This document shows, piece by piece, positions 1-14,458 of a stretch of DNA of 64,000 nt. A model generated the notes under the pieces. It was not told the DNA's origin, did not search any database, and saw only the letters and a list, made by a program, of their open reading frames with translations. The stretch is from Strigops habroptila (taxonomy: Eukaryota > Chordata > Aves > Psittaciformes > Psittacidae), in NCBI RefSeq assembly GCF_004027225.2, contig NC_044277.2, positions 73,657,900 to 73,721,899 on the forward strand. Reading direction: 5' to 3'. Position 1 is the stretch's first letter. Each line of letters begins with the position of its first letter. The position numbers and the translations under genes were made by a program.

Positions 1-3000
1 CAGATCTTTCAATTAAAAAACATGGTTGGGGGAGGTTCTGGAAATGGCAATTGCTCTCTTTTACACAGTAGTTAATTTTTCAAAACATGTGTTCAGAGAG
101 GTTAGTAAAATTATTTCTGTGCAAATGATGTGAGACTTTCGCAAAGTGCTGAAAAAATAATTTAACTACAAAAGAAGGCTGAGAACTCTGTCTTACAATT
201 ATACCAGAGTCTCCAGAACTTCATTGACTTAATTACTGCCAAGAACTGTTTGATTGTAGGGTCAAAACTGCAGATGATAATTGCTCTGGGTTGAGTGTGA
301 TACCTTGCCATAATCAGGATTTTTAAATCATAGAGTATAAATGAGCAAGAGAAATTGAGGCTGTTTACCTTATCAAGTAAAGGTGTTTCCTGTCATGTGC
401 TACTTCCTGACTCTTCTTACTGCTTCCAACAGGGGTTGTTCAGAAACTCATTATGGATTTCTTTGTGTATGGATCTCGTTTGGGAAGGACACCAGGATGT
501 TGAAGCATCTTCCTGCTATGAAACAGGGATGTAACCCTGGGGAGCAGGACTGGGGCATACCACAGGGTTGGCAGGTTAGAGAAAGGGCTGTGACCCTTAA
601 TGACCCTTAGTGTGACCTTGTGACCGTCGTTTTCTCATTCTCATTGATCTTTGCAATCTTTATTGTCCAAATTCCTGCCTGTGATATTATTAACAATCTG
701 TAGGTAAGATGTATTAAGATCTAATTGGATTGGATCATTAACAACATCAGAATCGTGCTAAGCCAGCTGCTGAAATAAATACTAATGTACCAAATATGCA
801 TACACACTCACAAGCTATGAATATGTATATAATATATATATGAGAATGACAATGCAGAATTCTTTAATAGCACTCTTTAAAAGTTCTGTACTTCATTATA
901 TTTTCACTTTATCTCTGAAAGTCAGCTTTAACCTTGGCTTTCAGTGTTTTGGCTTTTCTTATTTCAAAACCTCCACAACTTTGTTGTAATGTCAACAGAG
1001 CTGGGCTATTGGGTTTGTGATTTGTTTTGGGTTTTTTTTCTTTTCTCCATTGAAAAGGAAATTTTGGTTTGAAAGTGAGGTTATTATTTATAGATTCCAA
1101 GCTAGGTGCTGTAAGTAGACAGCAAGATTATATGACATAAAATAGAAATAAAATTTGAGAGAGAAGTAACTGTACTCAGAGAAGTAGAAAATAAATCTTT
1201 TAAATATTTCAAAGTTTAGTTTTTGTGAGTAGCAGAAAAAAGTTATATGCCTGTATGTTGGTCATATAGTCAAGTTTGGGACTCACAAGAAACCTGCCTA
1301 TTGGTTTGAAATGTAAAAGCCTAATAATTAAAAGTCAGCATCTCTGATGTTTGTGTTCATATTATAACCAAACAGCATTAGGCTTAAGTCATCATTTACC
1401 ACTTATTAAGCTCTAAAATGATTAAGAGTCAGCCAGTCAGAAGTCAAGGTGCAATGAACGCTCCAGCTAGAGGAGACAACAGAACACAGCCTCTCTGTTG
1501 AGGCAGAGGTTCCTTTAATGGATCATGTTGAGTGGTGCTAATTATACAACTCTGACCCAAGTCTTATCAGGAAACAATCACATTTGGGTGGCTGGGGAGA
1601 GTCAGTTTCCTTTCCTGCAAGTTCCTTGTATCTTTGACTCAGGTGGTTGCCAGGATTTTCTGTTTCCATTTGGGAAAGAAATTGTTTCTCGTCCTAGCCA
1701 GCAAAAGCAAAACCCAGGTCACGTCCCTGGTTTATGCATCTGCAACTTCTCTGCAAGTTGTTTCAGCACTGAAGGTACTTTTGAATTTGGCTGTCACCCA
1801 TAACAGTTGGACGAAGGGTCAGACCTATGCAAAGCATACCACTTGTAGGAGACATGGGCTGGCAGCATGTAGGTACAACACCTCCTTCGTGACAAAAGAA
1901 GAAGTGAAGGCTCAGTCAGATGGACACTTCCTGGCAGCCTGAAAAGAATGACAGTTGCTAGACCCAGGAAGGGCCATCACCCTCGAAATGGGGGTCTTAG
2001 CAGCATGCCTTTCATGCTTCCCTCCAAGAGAAATACCATTTGATTATCAGAAAGAGAAAAAGAGAGGTTGGAAACAGAGACCAGCCTACAATGAAGTGTT
2101 TCCATACTGAAATATTATTCTCCATGAGAAGAGAAATTGCTTGCCATATCAAATGTTCTATACTGAGGTGCTAACCTCTGACTGCAGGGTTCTATTTGAA
2201 AAGTCAGCAGACCCTTACCTAGAGCTGAGCAAGGTCATTTCTATGATATGTAGAAAACAGGAATATCCCTTGGCCTGAACTGGATGAGACTCTAAACAGT
2301 AACTAATTTGAAGCTAAATATTTTCTTAAGCTCAATATAAAAAATTCCCATCCTGTGCTCAAAGATGTGAGAAGTTCAAAATTTCAGACAAGAACTACTT
2401 GTGCCAAGAGGATGTTATCTGCTGTCAGTATAAAATACGTCAGATGTCATAGAAAGGACTGCTTGGTGAGCCTGAAAGCTGTAAAAGTCTCAACGGAGAA
2501 ATTACAAGCTGCTTTACTGAGCAGTGTCTAATATTACAACTGAGGCAACAGAAAAGCAACACAGAGAAACCCCATCAAATCGATATGCACACAGCTAGGC
2601 TGAAGTGCCCTGAATTGTTCCACATTGTTGGCTCATGTCTCACTCATGCTCCCTACAAGTCAGAGCAGCATTACAAAACAGGATTGCCATATAGAAGTTT
2701 TTGAGGTTTTATGTCATGCCTAGCATTTGGGCTCCAGGGACTGAACACAAACTGATCAATTTAAGGGGAGAAAAATTAGTTTTAATCAGGAATTCCACTG
2801 ATTTATCTGAAAGTGATGGAGGAAAGTCAACTGTGGGCTATGTTCACCTTCAGAACACAGAAGCACATTTTGCACCTAAAAAAACAAGCCGGAAGGTAGG
2901 ACTATGATCCTAGAAAGAGTGTACACTCTGTGCAGCATAATAACTATGAAGGGTGCCGCTGAGCTGTGGGTGCCTTCATGTAGTCAGTGGTTGTGGCATG

Positions 3001-6000
3001 CAGAAATATTTACAGGATCAGGCCCAAAGAATCAGTAGCAGTCCCAGACATGGTATCCATAATTCCCATTCCTCAGGCCTAGTAGTAACCACCACAAGGC
3101 AGGCTGAAAATGAGCAAGCCTGCTGTCCTAATCATACAGTGAATTGTGCTCTTAATCACTGTAAAATTGTTTAAATCATAATAAAAACAAAAATGTATTT
3201 CCACTTTTATTTTTTCCCCTGAAACGTGTCTTATTTAATTTTTAACTCACTGACCCTGAAAGCTGTTTTATTTTCATAATTTGCCAGCCCCTATCCCACC
3301 CCATTTGGAGAGAAATAAGTGTTCTCAAATTGGGAAGGCTTGAGCAGTTCCTCTTCGCTGAGTAAAACTGGAAAAGGTCAGCCTTGACTTTGGTCCTTTG
3401 AAAATTAAGCTCTTCTTCATTTCTATTGTTGTTGGTTGTTGTTAAAATATTCTAAGTATGCCTCCCAAATCTCCTAAAAGTGAAACTAACATCTGGTGCA
3501 GGAACTTCCATGCCAACATTTAGCCTCATGGCAATGCATATTTTAGCCTGCATTTCACCTCAAAATGAAAAGGCTGAGGGAATAGCAGTGATTCAAGACC
3601 TGTCAGGTTGTGCTTACCTGTCAGGTTTCTTTCTATCATCTGCCAACTAATTAAGGTAACCTTGTCAAAGAATTAAATTAACACTCAAATGAAATGACAG
3701 AGGTTTAGATGTTCTGGTTAGAGGTTATTGCATTTCTCTCTTCTTGGCTGCAGGTGGCTATTGCACACATGCTTCTGCTGCCCTACTGAAATAATTTTCC
3801 ATTGCAACACTGCGACATTGCAAAGATGATTAATCTTTCCTCTTCTCCAGAAAGCCAATTTTTTTTCTCTGCTTTCTGGTTGAATTTTATGCACAGTAGG
3901 CAGACAAAACAAGGGTTGGACAGTGGAAGGATTTTGGGTGGTAAAAGCACAACATAGTGAGTCAGGATATGGTGCCTGGTTTCTCTGATTTACTATGAAC
4001 ACCCTGTACAGCCATCAGCTGCTTGGTAGAAGATGTATTTCATGAAAAAAGACCAGGCACCAATTTTTCAAAAGGAACTCATGTTTGCTAATGAGATCTT
4101 CTGAAAAAAGATCTGTCCATGAAAATTACATTTGAAGCTTTAAAGTGCTGAGCATTTTGTAAAACTTCTTAAATGCTTGTTACGTTTACCTGTGCGTTTT
4201 GCATTCCTTGATTCCTCATTGATGTAAAGGTGTTTTGCCACTTATAGACACTGGAGCAAAGGAATTCATTGCTGTCTAGGATACCATTGCAGCTGCAGAA
4301 AAATCACTGAGACAAACCCATTGGATGGGCAAGAATGCATCCTGTTGTTTTCATGCAACCCCCATTTTCCAGGTGCTATTAGCAACACTTCTGAGATCTG
4401 TAATCTGTTAAATACAATTGAGGTAAATCAGCCAGGCTAGGAAGTAAGTTTTCAGCAAAAGGTCCCCAGTACTAATACCAGAGCTGAATTGGATAATAGA
4501 GTAGACTTGTTTATGAAAAGCTCAAGTAAAAGAGTCTGTTAAGTTGAAAAGAGGGGACAATCACTTAAACAGTGAAAATGACAAGCGAAAAAGGAAGCCA
4601 GAGAAGCAGTGTCAGCTGAAAGTGGAGTTAGCAGTGGATTTTATAGCTCTCCAGGGAGAGGAAGACTCAAGACATAGAAAAAAATAATTTGTAAGCTCAT
4701 CCACGCAAGAGAACAAATGATAAGGGTTATGAACACATTTGCTTATATTAGAGGTAAATAAGGTATATTGGAAATGAATGCAGAATTAATTAGCAATGCT
4801 TGGAGTGATTATTTTGCAAGAGTACCATATGAAGAGAATGCAAGAGAGGAATTAAATCATGTAAATCGAACTGGAATGAGATTGGTTGTATTTAGAAAGA
4901 GCAAGTCATAAAACCAGGTAGGAATATGAAAGTGAGAAAAGTCTCTTGATGAAGTGCCAATGCATTTGTTGAAGTGACTTGTTATGGAAGGCATGTTTGA
5001 TTGCTTTCCTAAGTCTGAGAAAGTACTAAACCAATGTTGTAAAAGCTTTGCAGAGTATATATTTAAATGCGGAGAAGTATGAGGCTCAGCACAAATTATC
5101 CAAGTGAAATGGTGCAGCAGAATATGAAGTCTTGGCAGAGATTACTGGAAGCATCTGTAGAGAGACTGAAATTTAGATGTGTTAGACATCTAGTTTCATG
5201 GTAGGAAGGAGTAGAAAGCTTGCTGTATGTGTTTTCTTGGAAATTTAGAGAAAAGAGACAGCTACTGGAATGGTCTTTGTAGAAATGGGGAAGGCATGCA
5301 CTCACGGAATGAGAATAAGCAAGCTGGTTTGGAGAACTTCGTATGTGCCACCTCTGTCAAAAAACGTGCTGAAAAGTGATAAAGTATGAAGAGAACTAAC
5401 ACAGAACATGCTATTATTTAATGAGATGCAAAAGCTTGTGATGGCTTAAATAGCTAAATGTTAATAATGGCAAGACTTTCTTACATAGGCCTGAATTAAA
5501 GTGATTGTTAATTAGACCGAAGCCTTGATAGCTGGTGAAAGGCATCCTCCACAAACAGGAGCTTCCTTAGAGGAAGCAGTTCTAATACCTGTATAGACAG
5601 ACTGTAGAGTGTCTCTTTGGTTCTCCCACCCACCTTCTGAAGCAGTCAAACAGCTTTGTTCCAATACCTTTGATACTCAAGTTTATGACCATATCAATCT
5701 GATTATGACCATCAGTCAATCTCCGTGTTAAATCCTTCATAAGATAGCTGTCATAGTTCACTTCAGCAGTTGCACTGCTTCGCAAAAGGGGCTGAAAGGT
5801 GGGTGTAAAAGCTGACCTGTTCAGATGAAGAGTCCACACCATTTACCAAATCCTTGACTTGTTCTTCCTTCTGCCACCAAATGTTGTCTTTGGAATGCTT
5901 GTTTTATGTGATGTGGTTTTGCATGTGGGTAATCCATGCCCTCCCAGCTCAGCTCTAAAGATACAGCATGGTATTTAAGTATTAGGTATTCTCATGATGA

Positions 6001-9000
6001 TTTGCTTTTACAGGCATCTGTTGGAAGATAAAAGCCTTTGAAACAGAACTCTCTCTTCAAGCTGTTAACCCTGTGACTAGCTACTGCCTTGTTAGTTCTT
6101 TAGTAAGTTATATATTATTTTGGTTTCTGTAATTATTTTCTCCAACATTAATCTAACTTACAGTTGGCATCAAAAGCCACGGATTTCGCTCACACTGTTT
6201 TTCTGCAAGAAGAAACAATTCTTTAATATGCAAATCAGAGTGGCAAAGTTGGATGAATTTAGTCAGTATGCCCTTGAAGGAAAGAAAGGCTTTCATGAAA
6301 AACTCAAGGTTACAGTTATGTTCCTAAGCACGATGAAAAAGCTACTTAACCCTTTAGAACAGATAAGGGGGAAGATCGTTTTCTCATGAAAAAGAAATTA
6401 TTCTTGTGTAAAAAGAATTAGCAAAAAAAATGAGAGCTAAATTAGTGGGAGGGAGGATATGCAGAATCTAAACTGTAATTTCGGCAAATGCTGCAGCCTT
6501 ATCTTTCTTATTTTGCTGGGCAAAATGCACATTCATTCAAATTCTAGTCAATGTGATAAAACAACCTGTCCTCATAGACACATTGCAGGAATTCATTTTG
6601 GAAATACCTTGACAAAAGAAGTCTTTCTATGCTAACAGGTGTTAGAATTGGCAAAGGCAATTGACTTCAGTTACATTGCCATAAAAGGTTAGTTGACCAT
6701 AAGCTTTGAAGCCTGACATGGGATACTGCTGGAGAGATTCTTCATAGTTTGCAATGCAGACCCAGGCAAGGAAGATTTTTCTAATGTCTGTGGTTTCCCT
6801 TCAGGACTAAAAAGCAATATTGACTCACTGAAATTTATAAAATCTCTCTTTAACAAGTCCCTGTGCGTGTGCTTTTTACAAAACAGATATCTAGCCAAAA
6901 AGCACAACTAAAATGGATGTTTATCCTAACTCAGAACTTAATCCTCCAGCCTACATCATGTGTGAGGAGTCCAAACCAAGAGATGTTCCCTGCAACACAA
7001 AATGCTTATTAATTTTGATCAATTGGATGGACAAGTGAATTCTGGAACTAAACTTTACCCAGGATGAAGATCTGTAGGCATCCTCTGATGTGAAGGCAGT
7101 GTTAGGATCTCATTTTTATTTTTATGAAGATGATTAAAAGAGTTTTATAAAAAAAAACCAACTCCAGTGTCTATTGAATTTTATGAATTGATTGTACTTC
7201 ATCCTTGATGCTGCCTGAAAGCAATAGAAAGCCAGTTACATATTATTTTATTATCACTGTAAGGCATAAATGTCTTCAGTGAATTAATAGAAATTGCAGG
7301 CAAATATTTTGTTTCCAGAAAGATCAATATAATCCATATTGTACTACTTGGCTCTATCAACATTAAGGAAATAAGTAAATAATGCAAATCAATTATCAAA
7401 CACATAAAAATAACATCATCCTTTTGGAGACAATAACAACAGCATAAAGAACACAAATAAGAAAAATGGTATTTGATCTCATCTATCTACACTGAATTCT
7501 GTCTATATTTTAAAGCACCTGTCCTAATCAGAGTCAGCTTCAGCAGGCCATAGGCAAAAGGTCCTCTCATTCTGCTTTTAGAAAACTGAGGTCAAGAAGA
7601 AAGGCTGAACTTTGCAAAATCTTAACCTGACCAAGTACAATGTTTTCATTGTCTTGTGGAGATCCCCTCAGCTGGACCTAGCCTTCAACAGGGCTTTTGC
7701 TCTCCCAGCTTCTGAGTCCTTTTCCATGTTAATCCAGCATGAAGGAACACCATGTGGCATTTTCCTCTCTTGAAAGCTTTTGGTTTTCTCGAAGTTTGAC
7801 CCTGCATTACCAGATGTGCCCAAGGAATTTTTCATTTCCAACAAAGTAAGCTGAAACCAAAGTTGAGCAGCTCTGTGACTTTGACAGATGAGAACTGACT
7901 GAAGCAATATCTTATTAAAACAATCTTTGAGGTCCTTACCTATTAACTCACAGCCATGTATGTGCTAGGCCGAAGCGATTCCCCTTCTGGTGAGTTTTCA
8001 TTCTGGGATGGGCACAGATGCTATGCTGCTTTACAGGACTTGGGTATTGTCTGTGATGCACAACAACCACTTGACAATACTTCCTGGTTCTTGATGTAAT
8101 TTTAGCAAGATCTTGTACATGTAAGAACAGACACACATTCAGAGCTAAGATAATTTTCTTTCCCTAAGCTTGCCAGGACTGAGAAATGTTGGACAGGAGC
8201 TCCTTCTGTCCAGAGCATCCTCTTCTGGTATTGCTCCTGTGGGGGAAAAAACAGTGCCTTTCTTACATGTCTGCTGTTAACCAGGTTAACATACAGACAC
8301 TGTTAATTCCCCTCAGATTGATTGGCTCGTGGGCACATCCATGCTGGGTAATGCGTATCAGCTTGGCCTTGAGTGCAACTCATGTCCTCCTTTCCTCACT
8401 TATCACATGCTGTTCATGCCTTAATCTACAACTGCTTAATTGGTTATACTTTATCCCTCCTGTATTTGGACGAGTATTTTTGCTTGTGGTGACTGCTGAC
8501 ACCACACAACTGTCCAAGGCTTTAAAAACCTCAGCAAAGACATACAAATACTAAGAAAGATGGATAACAGAGCTGCTGTTACTAAAGCTTTTTGAAAATA
8601 CTGCTAAAACGGGTTCAAGACCAGACAAATCCTGAGGCTTAATACATTCTGTTATTTTATAAAGCTTAAAACTTACTATTAATATAAAGGTATCATCTCC
8701 ATTAATATTATTATTATTATTGCTTGACAGCCTTGCTGACCTTGGCCTCTCTCTGTCCCAGTGTCTGAGCTCAGTGAAGCCTTGGTTCCCCTGCAGCTCT
8801 CCTTAGCTCTTGCGCCTCCACCACTGCCACCCATGCACAAGATGAGCTCCGCTTCTGTGGCCACTCACTGGGACTGCCCCAGAAGAAAAAGTGCTGCAAA
8901 GCCCTGGCCAGTCCTGTCTCCTCTGGGGCAGTAAGAGTGGCCGGTGCCACCCATCCTAAGCAAAGGCACTGAAAACACACAGCAAACTATATGTCTAGCT

Positions 9001-12000
9001 TAGCAGGCAGTTGTACAGCATTGTGCAAAGACCTGACAGACTCAGTGCACCTCTGCCTGTCCTGCAGGCACACTGCCTTTCATCCCTTTCCATGATCAGG
9101 GGAGCTGTCTTTCCAGAGGGCGCTTTAAATGGTCTCAGGACCTTTGGCTTGTCAATCTTTTCCATTACATCAAACTGGTTTGACTTCATTAAGCCTCAGT
9201 TAACTTCAGTTCCTGGTGGCAGTATTTTTTATCTTGCTTACTGATACAGGTACAATAAGTAGTCAAGCCTGCAAGGACTTGATTGGCAGTAACTGGAGCA
9301 GCGGGTACATTTAAGGAGGTTGTTAACAAAACACTGGCTACAGTGTGCTTCAGAGGCATGGGAAAAATTAGGTGAAAACTTTTTTGCATTTAAGAAGCTA
9401 AATTTCTTTCTGTGCCCATAGCCTTAAAATATCTTATTGAAAGGAAAAAAAAAATGAGAACCTAACAAGGAGATGAACTCAGCAACTAATTGTGCCCCAC
9501 ACTGTGCCTTGCTCTGCCAGTTATTCCAGCCAGCTCTGCTAGCTGTTTCTGTTATTTCATCTTGCCACAAAACTGATATATGGAGCTATGAAGTCCTCTT
9601 GCATTGAGGACACTCCTAGAACAGCTTCCTTGCTTTACAGTTGACTCCAAAAGTCATAAGCAAAAAAAGGGGTTTGCTGTTTTTCCTTTTTGGAGTATGT
9701 TTGCATCCCAGGACTGGTTGCTATTGTTTTATCTTAAAGCAATTACTCACCCCAGGCACCTAACTGGCCTGTCCATCATGCACCTACACCTACAAACCCT
9801 TCTCTGCTTTACAGCGTGCTGGCTTTTTCAGCAGAAATGCCTCCCAAGCACAGTGAAATGGCAAGTGCCAGCTATCCCTGTTACAGGACAGCCCACTGGT
9901 CACTCCCCTTTCCTTCTCTCCACCACATTTTCTGAGGGTACTTCTCCCTTTTCTAGCTACTTTTTCACTCTTGAATAATTTTGCAGGTAGGATTGCTTGC
10001 TTTTAGATACCAGCCTAGATCTTTTAGATCTGCCTAGATGGCAGAGAAGAGCAAGAAGCGCCTGGTACATCATAGGTAATAGTATCTGAATTACCTCATG
10101 TAATTCAGTGGGTTTGTTTAAGCTGAAATGGCCCCAAAGTGTTCCTGCTGTAAGAAAAATCCTCTTCTATTCCCTTTTAGCCAAAATTGCATAAGGAAAC
10201 TGTACTGGAGCCCATAGTCTGAAAGAACTAGAGATAAGATATCATTAAACAGTTTTAGGTGCTGCTAGTTCCAGGCAGTGATTTATCTGAAATAGCAAGC
10301 TGGGGCAGTCACATCCTCTTTCTGCTCTTCCAGCCCTCCAGCTCTATGTGGTGTGGAGGAAGGTCTTAAGAGGAAGGATCAGGAGTTCGGTTGTGGCAAG
10401 ACACAGACCTGCTGTTTTGCTTCCCAAACACATATTTGCTTCCCAACCACAAACAAAAGATTGCTTCCCAATCTTTTCTGAGATTTCATGAAAACTTTGA
10501 TGGCTGAACTGTAGGGCTCCATTGTTGCCTTGACAAATGGCCTTGTGAGAGGCAGTGTGTTAGGCTTCATACTCTTTCTTTTTTTTCCCCTATCAGTTGG
10601 TGGCAAACAAAGGTTAACAGTTGATTGTGTCTGTACAGTAGCCTCAATTTTCTCTTCAGCTTTGATGTCCTATTTATTGTCTTGACGTGTTTAGTTATCA
10701 ACATTTTTTGCCTATGTAACATTCACGTAGAATAAGTAAATCATGTAAAAAAAAGTAACCTCCATTGCCACTGGGCTATATATATAATTGAAACGGATTA
10801 TGTGAATTAATACTTTAATTGAATTTGTGAAAAATAGTGAATCAGCAAACCACTGCTATTTTGCTTTCCCAGATTTACTGGCAAGATTCAGATTTTGCAT
10901 GTCTGGAAAAGAAAGGTATTTCAGTGTCTGAAACTACTCATCTGCTACTGAAATTAACTGCAACAATCAGTCACAGCAAGTACTTTTTATCTATGTCACT
11001 CTCTTAAAGCAGTGAAAATAAAATTGAGAGAACCAAAGGCTTCATAGTAAATTTTGATAGACAGGTACTAGCAAATAACTTGCCGTTTTTCTCCCTTTTA
11101 GGTATTTGAAGGTTGCAGCCTTTGGCGTGCTGGCAAAAGTGGCCTCAAGGTGCTCATCCTTTGAGAAGGTTGCAGCAATTCTTCACCTGTTTTCACTTTG
11201 GGCCTGATGCATGGCTTGGTGAAGCTGGTGGAAGCCTTTACAGGGAGTTCTGTGGTCTTTAAAACTAGGTGTAAGCAAAAGGTTTACACTTTCCAAGAGT
11301 TTAGCATGTGCTTTCTTCTGGCAAAGCAATACCAATGCCCACAGAGGAAGGAAACTGCTTTTAAAATTGCATTAAAAATATTACAGTGAGTTTGACTGGG
11401 AATTAGGTTTAGGAATAATGCATCAGCCTGGTGTCTTGCTAGAATATTGAGCCTGGCCAGCACCAGTGCTCTTGCATGTACCTTGCTGGCCTTGCAGAGG
11501 ATTGGGGTGTGCCGATCTTTCAAATGATATAGTGCAGTCAAGACGATGCAAAAGCTGGGGGGCACTGGAGAGGAAGAACTTGAAGTGCTTATGTTAGATG
11601 GCATCGTTTGGTGTGGCTCTTCGAAGGCTGGAGCAAGAGCCGAGTCAGGAGCAAGTGCTCCTAACCCAGGCTGTCAAAAGACATGATAGTCACTGCTTTT
11701 CTCACTTGTTTTTCAGAAGCACCTGGAAGGCGGGAATGCTCTGCTCCATATAGGTATCAGCTGCAGGCTTCAATCCCCCCTCACCTGGGAATGAAACTCA
11801 AATATCCCATTTTCAGCCTGAATGTCTGAAACTGGCTTTAGGCACTGTTTAAATACTGGCTAGTCCCCTGGAAAAGAGCCAGTACTGCACAGGTCTTCAG
11901 CAGATACTGGTGCACATCTGGCCTCCAGGGAGAACACTGGGCTTCAAATTGCAACCCTGTGTGCACTGTGTTCACGTACCTGCAGGGGGGACCACACTCT

Positions 12001-13135
12001 GCCATTGAGGATGGTGGGGCAAGGTGTGGGGGGGCTGTTCGCAAAAAGTTGCCTCTGTTTTGGCTGCCTAATATCTTTTTGGCTTAAAGGTTTTGATCAA
12101 GAGCCTCATCCCTCCCGTCTCTCCTTCACAGCAGTAAGCAGTCACTGCCCTCCTGCCCAACATCTGTTGGCTGAAGCTGGACGTGCCCAGTGGTGACCTG
12201 TGATTTCTCTCTCCTCTTCCCTCCCACTTTCCTAGCATAAAGCTTTGCGTGCATCATGTTGCTGCTATTAAGTGTTCACTACATTAGGTTGTTAGTCCTA
12301 TTTGATGATCTCAGTGCATAAAATCTCTTGCTGGGTCCATTCCACTGTTAGTAATTATGGGTGTGTATCTGCCTTCGCACACAAGCTCTGAGTGTCTCTA
12401 TTTGTGAATCGTCCCCCCTGCCTTGGATTGCTGCCTCCATCTCTCCTACTCCTCTCAATACAAGCAGTAACACTAAACCCAGGGCTCTTTCTGCCTCTCT
12501 GCAGGAGAGGATGAGTAACAGGGGTGGAGGGGTTGAGAAAGCCTCCCTTGCAGCACACTGGCCTGTGTTGTGCCAAGGCATAAAAAAATAAGTCAGCATT
12601 TCTTAGTTGTAAGTCTCCCAGTGAGATGCTTCTGCAGGCTAATGCAACCCACTCCCAGGAAACAATTATTCCTGAGCCCTGACATGGACCGCATGCTGGG
12701 ATTCCCAGCAATGCACGAGTAAATTAATAGCTTGCTTTTTGTTTCTTGGCTGTGGTCTAAGTAACACTGGGGCCAAGATCATATTTTTTTACAGCATGTT
12801 CCTATCCAGTGGCACCAGCCTTGAGCTTTTGAGTTTTTTCCTACTGGTGTAGTTAAACTCTCTCTCTCTGTAAGCGGTGGCAGCTGGATTCTTGCAGCTA
12901 TGATTAGGGTGTTCTCAAAAATAGCTCTCCCCTTTGCTTGGTGCTGTGCTTATAAACCTGGTGGAGAGGGAGGGGGGAGGAAATGACTTGAAAGCTGGAA
13001 GTTAGGCATCCAATTAACACTTTAAGTAAATACCTGGGTTTGTTGGCTGTGTGAATCTAGCATCAGTCTATGGACTCAACTTCTGAGTTTAAACATATTG
13101 CACTATGACCAGCGATTCTCCACAATACAGTAGGA
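1..13135. other. Intergenic DNA downstream of CTNND2
   Basis: No gene is recognised on either strand here. The sequence is mostly AT-rich, with moderately GC-richer patches near 8.75-8.96 kb and 12.0-12.7 kb. Open frames are short (about 120 codons at most) and their translations look like chance reading: low-complexity, often cysteine- or leucine-rich, with no recognisable domain. No CR1 tail, tRNA or long tandem array was seen. It lies past the 3' end of the minus-strand CTNND2 gene and is therefore probably intergenic, unless CTNND2 uses a very distal poly(A) site. Unrecognised old repeats may be present, for example around 1.43-2.0 kb and 5.58-5.92 kb, but I could not assign them to a family. 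Confidence 0.5.
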
Positions 13136-13141
13136 TTTATT
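13136..13141 (-). promoter_or_regulatory. Candidate distal poly(A) signal (AATAAA)
   Basis: On the minus strand the hexamer AATAAA is followed within about 10-20 nt by TG-rich sequence (TGTATTGTGG), the usual arrangement for cleavage and polyadenylation. Use of this site would give CTNND2 a 3' UTR of about 3.3 kb. This is one of three candidates, and sequence alone cannot tell which is used. Confidence 0.3.
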
Positions 13142-13172
13142 AATAGAAAATATGTCAATAGGAGTTTGTCTT

Positions 13173-13195
13173 TGTACATGTTAGCAACATGTACA
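13173..13195. repeat. Perfect hairpin, 10-bp stem, 3-nt loop
   Basis: TGTACATGTT and its exact reverse complement AACATGTACA are separated by AGC. The element lies inside or just before the most distal possible end of the CTNND2 3' UTR, so it could be transcribed. No function is assigned. Confidence 0.6.
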
Positions 13196-14131
13196 GTGAA
13201 ACACATTTTTTTTTTTTTCTCAATCTATATTGTTATAGTTCTTTTGTGTTATCTGACATAACCATTTATATTTTGGGCTTAAATATGTTATTTGTCAAAA
13301 TGTACTTTCAGTGTTAATATACCTTTAAAATCATAGTTTATCTTTTAAATATTGAATTCATATTATTTTTTTTTCAAATCACTATTGCTCATGTTAGTGC
13401 AAATTTGTTAATCTTGAGATAGGTTAACCATTCCTTCCAGACCATAAACAGCATTTAATAAAACAGTGAGATTTATATAGCTCTACACAGCTGAACAAGA
13501 TTCTAATACGAAGCTTGTTAAAAAAAAAAAATCCAACATTTTACAGTACATCAATTGCATTTTATACATTTGTTTTTGGAACAGTTTTGTTTCTTCTCTA
13601 TTTCTGTGTGTGATCTAGTACAAGAATGAAGGGAACAGCAATAGGTAATGATACTTTCCTCAATATTAAAAAGAATGCATCATATACATATCTTGCTCAG
13701 TATGGCAGCAGTGTTGGATTTCCAAGCCTAGAAAAGAAGCCAGGTAATTCAACACCTTCTCAAAACTCAGTACAGCAAGAGTGAATGTTATCAGTCGGAG
13801 CATTTGCCACTACAGAAGAATGGAAACAAAACAACACAAAGTATAGACGAAAGGTATTTTATGCCACTTGATCAATCCAGAATCTCTCACTTGAGCAATG
13901 GTCAACATTTGACTCCAAGTAATTCCGAAGAGGAGCTGAAAGGGGGCAATGTGGGCGTTTCAGTAGCTTGAAGAATGGAAATAAATCCAACTTACAATAA
14001 CCTCCTGTCCTAAGAACTTCAAACAGAATGACAGATCCCCTCTGCCTATTGGCAATGCGGTGCCTGGAGAACTGCACCAGCCTGGTGGTTATCAGGCAGT
14101 CAAGAAGAACTTCAAGTTGTGAGTGACATTC

Positions 14132-14137
14132 TTTATT
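14132..14137 (-). promoter_or_regulatory. Candidate poly(A) signal (AATAAA)
   Basis: Minus-strand AATAAA directly follows an A-rich run and is followed by a T/G-containing stretch (GAATGTCACTC, then TTCTTCTTG). It would give a 3' UTR of about 2.3 kb. I consider it the most plausible of the three candidates for the main mRNA end, but that is inference only. Confidence 0.4.
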
Positions 14138-14458
14138 AAAAAAAAGCTTTTATACTGAAAATGTGCTTTGTTCAAAAGAGCACTGCAAATGTCACTTATC
14201 TTATTAAAATCAATGTAATAAATAAAATATAAACAACCTGTGTCCAAAACTATGAATAATATTTTTATCTACCTCGCTATACATCTGGCCCACTGTGCCC
14301 CTCCCACCCACCCTGTCTTAAATGTGTTAAAAATTTTTTTGCATGCGATTTTTTTCCCCCTGTTTACTACAAAGAGCAGATAAGGTTACATATCGTACAC
14401 TGGGAAAAGCTGCCAAGATATTCAACTATAGTCCTAGATTACCAATAAACCAATGCTA

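Noticed and set aside
1430..1945. Overlapping 92- and 102-codon ORFs in a slightly GC-richer block
   Set aside because: No domain, two competing frames, no splice signals; may be an unidentified old repeat.
5582..5920. Minus-strand 86-codon ORF, preceded by TTTGGTGGCAGAAGG, which vaguely resembles an LTR-retroelement boundary
   Set aside because: No paired LTR, no primer-binding site I can verify and no gag/pol motif; the evidence is too weak to call.
8186..8554. 122-codon plus-strand ORF with ATG
   Set aside because: Hydrophobic, leucine/cysteine-rich translation with no recognisable family and no splice-like flanks; likely chance.
12348..12711. Three overlapping ORFs of 76-118 codons on both strands
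   Set aside because: No family resemblance and mutually overlapping frames; typical of GC-richer non-coding DNA.
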